Source: Rhizobiales bacterium 64-17
GTDB taxonomy: Bacteria; Pseudomonadota; Alphaproteobacteria; Rhizobiales; Xanthobacteraceae
DNA: 64,000 nt
Direction of reading: 5' to 3'
NCBI GenBank assembly: GCA_001899285.1
Contig: MKWA01000005.1
Location: 119,592-183,591 of the forward strand
Positions 1 through 9,812 of the stretch are shown piece by piece. Under the pieces are notes generated by a model. It was not told where the DNA came from and did not search any database. It saw only the letters and a program-made list of their open reading frames with translations. Each line of letters starts with the position of its first letter. Position 1 is the first letter of the stretch. The translations under genes were made by a program, and so were the position numbers.

Positions 1-307
1 CGCCAAGACCGGCCGCCACATAGGCGCCGAGCACGATCGCCGCGCCGGCGACCGCGTGGATCAGCAGCGAGCGGATCGAGAACGCCTCGGCGACGATGAT
101 GGCGATGACCAGCGGCAGCATCGCCACCGTCGCGGTGACGCCGGAGGTGAACATCGCCACGCCCCAGAACAGCACCCGCTCGCCGACATCGCCGGACATG
201 ACGTGCCATTGCGGGCCGAGGATGCCGATCGACAGCGCGATCCCCGCCGCGAACAGCGCGACGAACAGCGCAAACAGAATGACGAAGACGCGGCCGATCA
301 GCGCCAT
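1..307 (-). CDS. Hypothetical membrane protein, 3' end beyond window
   Basis: An ATG at 307 opens a frame of 102 residues that runs off the left edge without a stop. The visible part is very hydrophobic: a first membrane segment at about residues 5-28, then about 48-70 and 80-100, separated by short loops. No catalytic motif is visible and I do not recognise the family. It begins 13 bases after the rlmN stop on the same strand, so it is probably cotranscribed with rlmN. The gene is real on grounds of hydrophobic pattern, spacing and high third-position GC; its function is unknown. Confidence 0.75.
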   Translation of the reverse strand, partial: MALIGRVFVILFALFVALFAAGIALSIGILGPQWHVMSGDVGERVLFWGVAMFTSGVTATVAMLPLVIAIIVAEAFSIRSLLIHAVAGAAIVLGAYVAAGLG

Positions 308-320
308 GGTGCTTTGGCCT

Positions 321-1550
321 TCAATCCTCGTCCTGCATCGCCATGGCGCGCAGCGCCATGCGCTCGCGCGCGGTGAGCTTTTCGGTCGCGCTCTTGAGCT
401 GGCCGCAGGCCGCGAGGATGTCTCGGCCGCGCGGCGTGCGCACTGGCGAGGCGTAGCCGGCGTTGAACACGACCTCGGAGAACTTCTCGATCTGATCCCA
501 GTCCGAGCATTCGTATTTGGTGCCGGGCCAGGGATTGAACGGAATGAGATTGATCTTCGCCGGGATGCCCTTGAGCAGCCGCACCAGCGCCTTGGCATCG
601 TCGATGGAATCGTTGACGCCCTTGAGCATCACATATTCAAAGGTGATGCGCCGCGCATTCGACGCGCCGGGATAGTTGCGGCACGCTTCCAGCACCTGCG
701 CGATATCGTATTTGCGGTTGAGCGGCACCAGCACGTCACGCAACTCGTCACGCACCGCATGCAGCGACACCGCGAGCAACACGCCGATCTCCGCGCCGGC
801 GCGCTCGATCATCGGCACCACGCCGGAGGTGGAGAGCGTGACTCGGCGCTTGGAGATGCCGAGGCCCTCGCCGTCGGTGACGATATGCAGCGCGTCGCGC
901 ACATTGTCGAAATTGTAGAGCGGCTCGCCCATGCCCATCATGACGATGTTGGTAACGAGGCGGTCGCCCTGCGGCAGCACGCCGTCGGTCGGGCGCACGC
1001 CCTCCGGCCAGTCGCCGAGACGATCACGCGCGACCATCACCTGGCCGACGATCTCGCCGGCGGTGAGGTTGCGCACCAGCCGCTGCGTGCCGGTGTGGCA
1101 GAACGAGCAGTTGAGCGTGCAGCCGACCTGGCTCGACACACACAGCGTCGCGCGCACGGTGTCGGGGATATAGACGCACTCGACCTCGTGCGGCCGCTCG
1201 CCGGGATTCTCGCTCGGCAACCGCAGCAGCCATTTGCGCGTGCCGTCGACCGAAACTTGCTCGGCCACGACCTCGGGCCGCGCCAGCGTGAACCGCTGAT
1301 CCAGCGCCGCGCGCAGATCCTTCGAGACGCTGGTCATCTCGGCGAAGGTTTTCGCGCCGCGCAGATAGAGCCAGTTCCAGAGCTGCTGCACGCGCATCTT
1401 GCGCGCCTTCTCCGGCACACCGATTTCACCGAGCGCATCGGCCAACTGCGCGCGCGACAGGCCGACCAGCGACGGCTTCGCCGGCGCGACATAGCGCTCC
1501 TCGGCGATCTTCTCGATCGGGGCCAGTTGGGTTGCGGCGTTCACGGTCAT
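321..1550 (-). CDS. rlmN: Dual-specificity RNA methyltransferase RlmN
   Basis: Radical SAM enzyme that methylates C2 of adenosine 2503 in 23S rRNA, and of A37 in some tRNAs. The 409-residue protein carries the CxxxCxxC iron-sulfur motif at about residues 144-151 (C-TLN-C-SF-C), followed by HTGTQ, and the GEPLYN and SLHA segments of the family. Near the C-terminus [10 protein letters not shown] contains the cysteine that forms the methyl-cysteine intermediate. The frame can be extended to a GTG at 1568, but the ATG at 1550 (MTVNAAT) gives the usual length. It follows the IalB gene by 65 bases and precedes a membrane protein by 13 bases on the same strand. Confidence 0.96.
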   Translation of the reverse strand: MTVNAATQLAPIEKIAEERYVAPAKPSLVGLSRAQLADALGEIGVPEKARKMRVQQLWNWLYLRGAKTFAEMTSVSKDLRAALDQRFTLARPEVVAEQVSVDGTRKWLLRLPSENPGERPHEVECVYIPDTVRATLCVSSQVGCTLNCSFCHTGTQRLVRNLTAGEIVGQVMVARDRLGDWPEGVRPTDGVLPQGDRLVTNIVMMGMGEPLYNFDNVRDALHIVTDGEGLGISKRRVTLSTSGVVPMIERAGAEIGVLLAVSLHAVRDELRDVLVPLNRKYDIAQVLEACRNYPGASNARRITFEYVMLKGVNDSIDDAKALVRLLKGIPAKINLIPFNPWPGTKYECSDWDQIEKFSEVVFNAGYASPVRTPRGRDILAACGQLKSATEKLTARERMALRAMAMQDED

Positions 1551-1615
1551 CGGCCAGTCCTCTCCCACAAGGGGAGAAGGAAGAAAAGCGGCTTTTTATG
1601 GCCGACCGGCCGCGC

Positions 1616-2278
1616 CTACTTGCACTCCTGCCCGGCGCGGTCGAGCGCCTGCGACAGGCCCTTGAGCGAATAGGTGTCGGTGGTCTTGGTGCCGCGGCCG
1701 GATTCGGCCTTCACCACCACGTCGGAACCGGCGCGCAGCGCCCCGACCATCTTCGCCTCGTCGCCGGTGTTCTTGACCCAGGCGCCGTCCTTCTGCGTGT
1801 ACATCGTAAAATGCGTGGCACCGATCTCGGCCGCCGCATCGACATTGGCCTTCGCCGGATAGCCGAGGATCACCGAGACCTCTTCCTTCACCTTGTCGGC
1901 GGGGCGGGTCGAGATGAACATATAGGACGGGTCGCGGTTGAGACCCGAGGGCTGGGTCTGGGTCGGCTTGGCGATGACGAAACAGACCTTCTTGCCGCCG
2001 GGCGCGGCGGTATAGGCACCCCAGTCGCCGAACTGACCGAGCAGGGTCGGCTGCGCGCCGCCGACCGCCGGCACCGGATCGGGCTTCTTTTCGGTTTTCT
2101 TCTCGGCCGGCTTTTTCGCGGCCGGTTTCGCCGCAGGCTTCTTCGCGTCAGGCTTCTTGGCGTCGGGTTTGGCCGCCTGCGCGAGCACCGGTGTCGTCAC
2201 GCCTGGCATCAGCGCCAGTGGCACCACCGCCAGCGGCATCGTCACCAGAAGGAAGCGTGAAAAGCCCGTCAGCGTCAT
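1616..2278 (-). CDS. Invasion-associated locus B (IalB) family protein
   Basis: Secreted protein of 220 residues. It has a signal peptide of about 34 residues ending near VLAQA, then a low-complexity Lys/Ala/Pro linker to about residue 68 made of repeated KPDAKKP-like units, then the IalB domain (FGDWGAY, CFVIAKP, MFISTRP, and a final Cys in GQECK). IalB proteins are common in Rhizobiales, and the name comes from Bartonella erythrocyte invasion. Their general role is not settled; a periplasmic or cell-envelope role is likely. The charged linker may span or bind the cell wall. It is upstream of rlmN on the same strand. Confidence 0.88.
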   Translation of the reverse strand: MTLTGFSRFLLVTMPLAVVPLALMPGVTTPVLAQAAKPDAKKPDAKKPAAKPAAKKPAEKKTEKKPDPVPAVGGAQPTLLGQFGDWGAYTAAPGGKKVCFVIAKPTQTQPSGLNRDPSYMFISTRPADKVKEEVSVILGYPAKANVDAAAEIGATHFTMYTQKDGAWVKNTGDEAKMVGALRAGSDVVVKAESGRGTKTTDTYSLKGLSQALDRAGQECK

Positions 2279-2359
2279 CAGCCCTGCCTTTTTTCTCGAA
2301 TCGCCACCGCTTGCGGCCAGTGTGCCATATCCGTGGGGGCCACCGAACTATAGCCGATA

Positions 2360-2410
2360 CCGGCATGATCCCGAAAAGTGGTCGCCGGTTTTCGGGCCGG
2401 ATCATGCCGG
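2360..2410. repeat. REP-like palindrome with GTGGnnnCCGG loop
   Basis: Outer arms of 11 bp (2360-2370 and 2400-2410) and inner arms CCGAAAA/TTTTCGG (2371-2377 and 2389-2395) enclose the 11-base loop GTGGTCGCCGG. A 4-base bulge (GCCG) lies only on the right side. The same architecture recurs at 53722-53762. It sits between the divergent IalB and quinone oxidoreductase genes. This matches a palindrome type dispersed in Bradyrhizobium-like genomes. Confidence 0.8.
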
Positions 2411-2495
2411 ACAATAAGCCCAAAATCGGCAACAGAACGGCAGAGACCCCGCCGCAAACCGTGTTAAGACGCCGCGCCTCTCGTCGACGACCCGG

Positions 2496-3479
2496 ATGAC
2501 CCGCATGAAAGCCCTGCTCTGCACCCGCCTCGGCGGTCCCGACGATCTCGAGATCCGCGACATCCCCGATCCGGTCGCAGGCGCCGGCGAAGCCGTGGTG
2601 GCGGTGAAGGCGGCGGCGCTGAATTTCTTCGACACGCTGATCATCGCCGGCAAATACCAGCGCAAGCCGGAACTGCCGTTCTCGCCGAGCGCGGAATTTT
2701 CCGGCGTGGTGGAGAGCGTCGGCCCCGGCGTCACCGCCGTGAAGCCGGGTGACCGCGTTGCCGGCAATATCGGCCACGGTGCGGCGCGTGAAAAGGTCGC
2801 GGTACCGGCCGACGCGCTGGTGCCGATGCCCGATGATCTCGATTTCGATCGCGCCGCCGGCGTCACCGTGATCTACGGCACCACGCAATATGCGCTGAAG
2901 AACCGCGCCAGGCTCCAGCCCGGCGAAACGCTGGCGGTGCTCGGCGCATCGGGCGGCGTCGGTCTCGCCGCGGTCGAGCTTGGCAAGATCATGGGCGCGC
3001 GTGTCATCGCCTGCGCGTCGTCCGATGACAAGATCGCGTTCGCGAAGCAGCACGGTGCCGACGACGGCATCAATTACGCGCGCGAGGATTTGAAAACCGA
3101 GTTGCGCCGTCTCACCGGCGGCGCCGGACCGAATGTCGTCTACGATCCGGTCGGCGGCGCCTATTCGGAGCAGGCGGTGCGGGCGATGGCGCCGCACGGG
3201 CGTTTTCTGGTGATCGGCTTCGCCGCCGGCGAAATTCCGAAAATCCCGCTCAACCTACCGCTGCTGCGTGATTGCGACATCGTCGGCGTCAACTGGGGCC
3301 GCTTTGTTGATGGCGATCCCGCGGGCTACCGCGCCAACACCGCCGAGCTTTTGGCATGGACCGCACAAGGCAGGCTGTCGTCGCACGTGCACGCGGTCTA
3401 TCCGCTCGCCGAGGCGAAACAGGCGCTGAAAGACATCGCCGCGCGCAAGGTGATGGGCAAGGCGATCCTGCGGCCTTGA
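2496..3479 (+). CDS. NADPH:quinone oxidoreductase family (zinc-free MDR)
   Basis: Medium-chain dehydrogenase/reductase of 327 residues, probably a cytosolic NADPH-dependent quinone or enone reductase. The N-terminal GroES-like fold includes AALNFFDTLIIAGKYQ and a PGDRVAGN segment. The Rossmann motif GASGGVGLAAVELGK lies at about residues 148-162, followed by the VIACASS strand and a Gly-Ala-rich C-terminal half. The cysteines of zinc alcohol dehydrogenases are missing, as expected for the QOR branch. ATG at 2496 or at 2505 (MKALLCT) could be the start; no clear Shine-Dalgarno sequence decides. It converges with the TRAP operon 27 bases downstream. The exact substrate is unknown. Confidence 0.9.
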   Translation: MTRMKALLCTRLGGPDDLEIRDIPDPVAGAGEAVVAVKAAALNFFDTLIIAGKYQRKPELPFSPSAEFSGVVESVGPGVTAVKPGDRVAGNIGHGAAREKVAVPADALVPMPDDLDFDRAAGVTVIYGTTQYALKNRARLQPGETLAVLGASGGVGLAAVELGKIMGARVIACASSDDKIAFAKQHGADDGINYAREDLKTELRRLTGGAGPNVVYDPVGGAYSEQAVRAMAPHGRFLVIGFAAGEIPKIPLNLPLLRDCDIVGVNWGRFVDGDPAGYRANTAELLAWTAQGRLSSHVHAVYPLAEAKQALKDIAARKVMGKAILRP

Positions 3480-3506
3480 ACAGCGCCGCAAAGCCGCAGC
3501 AGCGTC

Positions 3507-4787
3507 TCACATCGGGAAGAACAGACGCGGCAGCGCCAGGCTGAACCACGGCACATAAGTAACGATCAGCAGGCCGAGCATCAGAATGCCAAGCGTCGGC
3601 AGCGACGCGCGGACAATCGCGCCCAGCGACATGCCGGTGATCATTTTCGCGACGATCAGGTTCAGCCCCACGGGCGGCGTCACCATCCCGACCTCCATGT
3701 TCATAGTGAACACGACGCCGAAGTGAACGAGGTTGATGTCGAGCTTGTGCGCGATCGGCATTATGATCGGCATCATGATGACGATGGCGGACGCGCTCTC
3801 GATGAAGCAGCCCATGACCAGCAGCAGCAGGTTCAGCAGCAACAGCACGACATATTTGTTGTCAGTGATGCCGAGCAGCCAGCGCGTCACATCCTGCGGC
3901 ACGTCCTGACTGGTGATCAGCCACGAGAACGCCGAAGCGCCGGCGATGATCAGCAGCAGCGCGCCGGACAAGAGGCCGCTTCGCGCCAGCAGCTTGGGCA
4001 GATCGCCCCACGTCAGGCTGCGATAAACGAACAACGCGAGAATCGCGCTATAGGTGGCAGCAACGGCGGCGGCTTCGGTGGCGGTGAAGAAACCGCCGTA
4101 AATGCCGCCGAGCACGACGACCGGCAACAACAGCACCCAGAACGATTCACGCAGCGCCGTCACGATGCTGGCGAGGTTCGGGATCGGGTCGGCCTTCACG
4201 TTGTTACGGCGCGCATAGATCACGCAGTAGACCATGAACATGGCGCCGACCAGCAGACCCGGCACCACGCCGGCCGCGAACAGCGCGCCGACCGAACTGC
4301 CGGTGGCGACGCCGTAGATGATGAAGGTGACGCTCGGCGGAATGAGAATGCCGAGCGAGCCGGTCGTGGTCAGCAGGCCGACGGCGAAGGCCGGGCTGTA
4401 GCCGGCGGCGACCAGTGCCGGAAACAGCACCGAACCGACCGCGATCACCGTTGCCGGGCTCGATCCGGAGATGCAGGCGAACATCATGCAGGCGAGCACC
4501 GCCGCGATGCCGAGACCGCCCGGCAGAAAGCCGGTGCAAACCCGCGCCAGACCGATCAGACGGTCGGCGAGACGGCCGGCGCGCATGATCTCCGCCGCCA
4601 GATTGAAGAACGGGATCGCCGTCAACGTGAAATTGTCGATGCCGGCGAACATGCGTTGCGGCAGGATCGTCAGCGGAATGTCGGTGGCAAAACCGAGATA
4701 GACCAGCAGCGTCGAGGTCAGCGCGAGAAAAATCGGCAGGCCGGTGATCAACAGCGCGGCCAGGATGGCAACGATCGACAACGTCAT
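3507..4787 (-). CDS. TRAP transporter large permease (DctM family)
   Basis: Large membrane subunit of a tripartite ATP-independent periplasmic transporter, which imports organic acids with a sodium gradient. The 426-residue protein is almost wholly hydrophobic, with about 12 membrane segments starting at MTLSIVAILAALL. It has the GSSPATVIAVGSVLFPAL and PPSVTFIIYGVATG segments typical of DctM. The frame extends upstream to 5009, but that extension is Arg/Ser-rich antisense of the small permease gene, so the ATG at 4787 is chosen. It is the last gene of the operon, 13 bases after the small permease. Confidence 0.94.
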   Translation of the reverse strand: MTLSIVAILAALLITGLPIFLALTSTLLVYLGFATDIPLTILPQRMFAGIDNFTLTAIPFFNLAAEIMRAGRLADRLIGLARVCTGFLPGGLGIAAVLACMMFACISGSSPATVIAVGSVLFPALVAAGYSPAFAVGLLTTTGSLGILIPPSVTFIIYGVATGSSVGALFAAGVVPGLLVGAMFMVYCVIYARRNNVKADPIPNLASIVTALRESFWVLLLPVVVLGGIYGGFFTATEAAAVAATYSAILALFVYRSLTWGDLPKLLARSGLLSGALLLIIAGASAFSWLITSQDVPQDVTRWLLGITDNKYVVLLLLNLLLLVMGCFIESASAIVIMMPIIMPIAHKLDINLVHFGVVFTMNMEVGMVTPPVGLNLIVAKMITGMSLGAIVRASLPTLGILMLGLLIVTYVPWFSLALPRLFFPM

Positions 4788-4800
4788 GGGATGTCCCTGC

Positions 4801-5304
4801 TCATAGGAGATCCTTGACGGCGGTTTCGTCATGGGTAGCGGGCGTCGGCGCGAAGATTTGCTGCGTAAACCGCAGACACAGCAGCACGCCGCACAGCGGC
4901 AGCGCGAGATAGACGATCCACATCGGCCACTGCAGCGCAGGCGAGAGTTGCTCGTAGTCGTAGACGGTCTCGACGAATTCGATGCTGTAGACCAATAGTG
5001 CCGCTCCACTGAGGAGACCGATCACAGCGACGATTCGATGCAGCACGCGCTGGTACCGCGGCGCGAGCGCGACCTGCAGCAATTCAACGCTCAAGTGATC
5101 ATTGCCGCGCACCGCCGCGCCGGCGGCGATGAACGCCGTCCAGATCAGGACATAGACGACGAATTCCTCGGCCCAGAACAGCCCGGTGCCGCCGAAATAA
5201 CGCAGCAGCACCTGCGCGGTTGCGACCAGCGTCGCAACCGCCGTGCCGGCCGCCAGACAGGCCGTTTCAAAGCCCGTCAGCCAGCGGTCAATGCTGCGCC
5301 ACAT
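4801..5304 (-). CDS. TRAP transporter small permease (DctQ family)
   Basis: Small membrane subunit of the TRAP transporter, 167 residues. Four hydrophobic segments fit the DctQ fold, and the segment WAEEFVVYVLIWTAFIAAG with the following VRGNDHLSVELL matches the conserved core of the family. DctQ supports assembly of DctM and docking of the binding protein. It lies between the DctP gene (21 bases upstream) and the DctM gene (13 bases downstream), so the three subunits are made together in the order P-Q-M. Confidence 0.92.
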   Translation of the reverse strand: MWRSIDRWLTGFETACLAAGTAVATLVATAQVLLRYFGGTGLFWAEEFVVYVLIWTAFIAAGAAVRGNDHLSVELLQVALAPRYQRVLHRIVAVIGLLSGAALLVYSIEFVETVYDYEQLSPALQWPMWIVYLALPLCGVLLCLRFTQQIFAPTPATHDETAVKDLL

Positions 5305-5325
5305 CGCGTCAGCCCCGGAGCCGCG

Positions 5326-6339
5326 TCACTTCTCGAACGGCTTGGTCTGCTCGTAGGTTTTGTCGAGCAGCGCCTTGGTGACCTTGCCTTCGTATTTCTT
5401 GTGCAGTTCGCGGCTGGCCTTGACGAAAGCCTGGCGCCCCGCCGCCGGCAATTCCTCGATCTTCATGTGCTGCGAAATCTTCTTCAGCAGTTCTTCGTCG
5501 ACCTGCTTGCTGTCCTTGCGCTCGGCATCGCGCGCTTCGATCACGGCCTCGTCTAGCGCCTTGCGGTAGTCGGCCGGCAGCGAATCGTAAGCCTTGCGGT
5601 TCGCCATCACCGCGAATGCGGTATAGCCGTGGTTGCTCAGGGTCAGATATTTCTGCACCTCGTAGAACCGCATCGAGTCGATCGAGACCAGCGGGTTCTC
5701 CTGCGCATCGGCCACGCCCTGTTGCAAGGCATTGTAGGTTTCCGAGAAGCTGATCGCGACCGGATTGGCGCCCCATTCGCGATACTGTTCGAGCAGCATC
5801 GGGCTCTGCATGGTGCGAACCTTCTGGCCGCTGAGATCGGCCGGCGACAGGATCGGCTTCACCGAACTGGTCATCTGCTTGAAGCCGCTCTCCCAGAACG
5901 CGAGGCCCTTGATGCCGCGCTTGCCGAGGCCGGCGAGCAGTTCCTGTCCCACCGGGCCATCGAGCACCGCATAGGCGGCGTCGCGCGAGGGGAACAGGAA
6001 CGGCAGATCGATGAGCTGCAGTCGTGGCTCGAAATTGCTCAACGGCGCGGTCGGCGTGAACGCCATCTGCACGGTGCCGAGCTGAAGCTGCTCGATCAGT
6101 TGCGCTTCCTTGCCGAGCTGGCCGGCGGGATAAATCTGAATTTTGAAATGACCACCGGTCTTCTTGGCGACCGCGTCGGCCAGAATATGTGCCGCCTTCG
6201 CGGCCGGGACCGTCTCGCGATTTTCGTGCGCGAATTTCCAGGTCACGTCCGGCGTCTGTGCCGTTGCCGGCGCCGCGACAGCGATGCCGAGAATGCTGGT
6301 GGCGATGGCGCCGAACAGACGCAAACGGAATGCGGCCAT
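5326..6339 (-). CDS. TRAP transporter solute-binding protein (DctP family)
   Basis: Periplasmic binding protein of 337 residues that captures the solute for the DctQM pair. The signal peptide is about 27 residues (ATSILGIAVAAPATAQ). The mature part has WKFAHEN, IYPAGQLGKEAQLIEQLQLG and MQSPMLLEQYREWGANP, which is followed by the family's conserved SETYNALQQGVADAQENP. The Arg of VRTMQSP corresponds to the usual carboxylate-binding arginine, so the ligand is probably an organic acid. An AGGAG precedes the ATG at 6339 by 8 bases. First gene of the operon. Confidence 0.94.
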   Translation of the reverse strand: MAAFRLRLFGAIATSILGIAVAAPATAQTPDVTWKFAHENRETVPAAKAAHILADAVAKKTGGHFKIQIYPAGQLGKEAQLIEQLQLGTVQMAFTPTAPLSNFEPRLQLIDLPFLFPSRDAAYAVLDGPVGQELLAGLGKRGIKGLAFWESGFKQMTSSVKPILSPADLSGQKVRTMQSPMLLEQYREWGANPVAISFSETYNALQQGVADAQENPLVSIDSMRFYEVQKYLTLSNHGYTAFAVMANRKAYDSLPADYRKALDEAVIEARDAERKDSKQVDEELLKKISQHMKIEELPAAGRQAFVKASRELHKKYEGKVTKALLDKTYEQTKPFEK

Positions 6340-6404
6340 GGATATTCTCCTACATGGGAAAGCCCCGCGAACGGCGTGCCGCGGGCGACGAAGGACGTGC
6401 CGCG

Positions 6405-6433
6405 AGTTAATAACCGACTGAACAGTCAGTCAA
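6405..6433 (-). promoter_or_regulatory. Putative TRAP operon promoter with inverted-repeat operator
   Basis: Read on the minus strand, TTGACT (6428-6433) is followed by -10 candidates TATTAA (6407-6412, 15-base spacer) or TTAACT (6405-6410, 17-base spacer). The inverted repeat GACTGA-ACAG-TCAGTC occupies 6416-6431, inside the spacer and over part of the -35. That position suits a repressor, for example of the TetR or GntR type. No regulator gene lies next to the operon in this window. The stretch 6340-6556 holds no gene. Confidence 0.45.
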
Positions 6434-6556
6434 CTACCGATGGTGCGGACGACTTATGCAGCCTGCCCCGCGGTCTGCCCATGATCGCGGCACAAGCGAT
6501 GGCCCCGGCAGCAGGGGCCGGGGCCAGGATGCGATGAGAACGAGAGAATTCGAGGA

Positions 6557-6964
6557 TCAGCGCGCGAAAGCGCGGGAGACTTTCGCCATCACTTCTTGGG
6601 CGCGAACGCGATGCGCCGGGGTGATGTGACCGGCTACCAGCTTGATCGCGCCGGCAAGCACCGCCGCGTCGTCAGCGAAGCCGAGCATCGGCATCACGTC
6701 GGGGATGCCGTCGAGCGGCATGATGAAGTAGGCGAGCGCCGCGAACAGGACGAGCCGCACATGGTGCGGCGTGTTGCGGTCGAGCGCGCAGTAATACGCG
6801 GCCACCAGATCCGAGGCGAACGGGATCAGCACCGCGACGCGTTCGAACTTCCGCCAGAAGCCCCCGCGGACGTAAGTCTCGTCCTGTGCGGAACCTTTGC
6901 GGTTTCCGCCCCCGAGACCACGGGCCGCCAGCGCGCGGGCGGCGAAGGTGCGAACGATCGACAT
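6557..6964 (-). CDS. YkvA family protein (DUF1232)
   Basis: Small protein of 135 residues with the DUF1232 core: AYYCALDRNTPHHVRLVLFAALAYFIMPLDGIPDVMP, a hydrophobic stretch followed by the conserved D-x-IPD signature (written here only by position, about residues 60-95). The family is widespread and uncharacterised, and is probably membrane associated. The first 35 residues are basic and variable. A composite hairpin repeat lies just upstream. I assign no function. Confidence 0.85.
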   Translation of the reverse strand: MSIVRTFAARALAARGLGGGNRKGSAQDETYVRGGFWRKFERVAVLIPFASDLVAAYYCALDRNTPHHVRLVLFAALAYFIMPLDGIPDVMPMLGFADDAAVLAGAIKLVAGHITPAHRVRAQEVMAKVSRAFAR

Positions 6965-7007
6965 GGAGATTCAGATAGGGGGCGTTTGTAGCGACGCAAG
7001 CATCTTC

Positions 7008-7158
7008 CCCTCTCCCGCTTGCGGGAGAGGGTGCCGAGCGAACGCAAGTGAGCGAGGCGGGTGAGGGGTCCGGTGTTTCATCTGACAAAGACCCCTCACC
7101 CGGCTCGTGCTTCGCTTTCGCTCACCACGATCCACCCTCTCCCGTGAACGGGAGAGGG
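7008..7158. repeat. Composite triple-hairpin intergenic repeat
   Basis: Three inverted repeats lie in a row: CCCTCTCCCGC/GCGGGAGAGGG (7008-7018 and 7021-7031), GGGTGAGGGGT/ACCCCTCACCC (7059-7069 and 7091-7101), and CCCTCTCCCGT/ACGGGAGAGGG (7135-7145 and 7148-7158). The first and third hairpins have the same core, so the whole unit is roughly symmetrical about the central hairpin. A short relative (CCTCTCCC-ACAA-GGGGAGA) occurs at 1558-1575 upstream of rlmN. It lies between two minus-strand genes and contains no ORF worth calling. Confidence 0.8.
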
Positions 7159-7184
7159 TTGCACCGACCATGACGCCGCCAAAT

Positions 7185-7478
7185 TTACCCCGTTGCCAGC
7201 CGGTCCATGGCCTCGGCGAGCTTGATGTCGAGATCGGTCAGCCCGCCGGCGTCGTGGGTCGAGAGCGTCACCTCCACCGTCTTGTAGACGTTGAACCACT
7301 CCGGGTGATGGTTCATCTCCTCCGCCACCTCCGCCACGCGGGTCATGAAGGCGAACGCCTGCCGGAAATCCCGGAACGTGAATTTACGGGTGATGGCATC
7401 CCGGTTCTGGACGGCGGACCAGCCCGAGAGGCGCTCCAGCGCCTGCCGGCGGGCATCGGGGGTCAGTTTGGTGGCCAT
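7185..7478 (-). CDS. 4a-hydroxytetrahydrobiopterin dehydratase (PCD/DCoH)
   Basis: Pterin-4a-carbinolamine dehydratase of 97 residues. It dehydrates the 4a-hydroxy form of tetrahydropterin cofactors made by aromatic amino acid hydroxylases. The family signature is clear: a FRDFRQAFAFMTRVAEVAEEM helix followed by NHHPEW and NVYKTVEVTLSTHDAGGLT, with the catalytic His pair in NHHPEW. No aromatic amino acid hydroxylase gene is in the window, so its partner, if any, lies elsewhere. Bacterial members may also act in molybdopterin metabolism. The ATG at 7478 gives the standard family length. Confidence 0.93.
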   Translation of the reverse strand: MATKLTPDARRQALERLSGWSAVQNRDAITRKFTFRDFRQAFAFMTRVAEVAEEMNHHPEWFNVYKTVEVTLSTHDAGGLTDLDIKLAEAMDRLATG

Positions 7479-7561
7479 GGCAGCATATCCTGCGGTTTTC
7501 GGGAGGGGTGCCAGATTAACGAAGTTCCGCCCGAAAGGCTCCAGACCGGCCCTGTTGTCTG

Positions 7562-7589
7562 TTGCGCTGCGGCATTTCGAAGCTATATT
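7562..7589 (+). promoter_or_regulatory. Putative typA promoter
   Basis: TTGCGC (7562-7567) and TATATT (7584-7589) are separated by 16 bases, the best sigma70-like pair between the pterin dehydratase and typA. It predicts a leader of about 215 bases. The 333-base interval 7479-7811 otherwise holds only the hairpin at 7754-7777 and no gene. Confidence 0.45.
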
Positions 7590-7753
7590 CCGCGCAAATT
7601 CGCGGGCCCGAGCGGTGTGCGCTGGGAGCCCGCGCTTTGGTTTCTGGTCGCCGTCGGGCCGTTCGCGCCGGGCATCCGGCCGGCTGCCGCCAGACGACCC
7701 ATATGACGTTCACGAGACGACCCGCGCCCGCCGTGTGCCAAGCACCACGCAAA

Positions 7754-7777
7754 GCACCACGCGACGCATCGTGGTGC
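7754..7777 (+). other. Stem-loop in the typA leader
   Basis: GCACCACG (7754-7761) pairs perfectly with CGTGGTGC (7770-7777) across an 8-base loop. A second copy of the left arm sequence, AGCACCACGC, lies just upstream at 7741-7750, so two alternative pairings are possible. It is 34 bases before the typA start and has no T tract, so a regulatory leader fold is more likely than a terminator. Confidence 0.4.
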
Positions 7778-7811
7778 GGTCTCGCCAGATGAAGACAGCG
7801 AAAGAAATCGG

Positions 7812-9647
<1,836 letters not shown>

Positions 9648-9668
9648 GAAAGCCTGATCCTGTTCCAA

Positions 9669-9696
9669 AGCGGGCCGCCCGACGGCGCGGCCCGCT
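9669..9696 (+). terminator. GC-rich hairpin after typA
   Basis: AGCGGGCCGC (9669-9678) and GCGGCCCGCT (9687-9696) form a perfect 10-bp stem with an 8-base loop, 21 bases after the typA stop. No T tract follows, so it may end transcription with Rho or protect the 3' end. Confidence 0.5.
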
Positions 9697-9812
9697 AACC
9701 GATTCACCGCATTACGCAAATGCGTGCCGGTGTGGCGTGTAATCCACACCCGTTAACTGATCGCTCACCACAGGACTTGAAGCGCGGCACATTGCTTGCT
9801 CATATCCTGCCT

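Noticed and set aside
7008..7158. CRISPR-like array
   Set aside because: The repeated units are inverted, not direct, and the intervals are not equal spacers.
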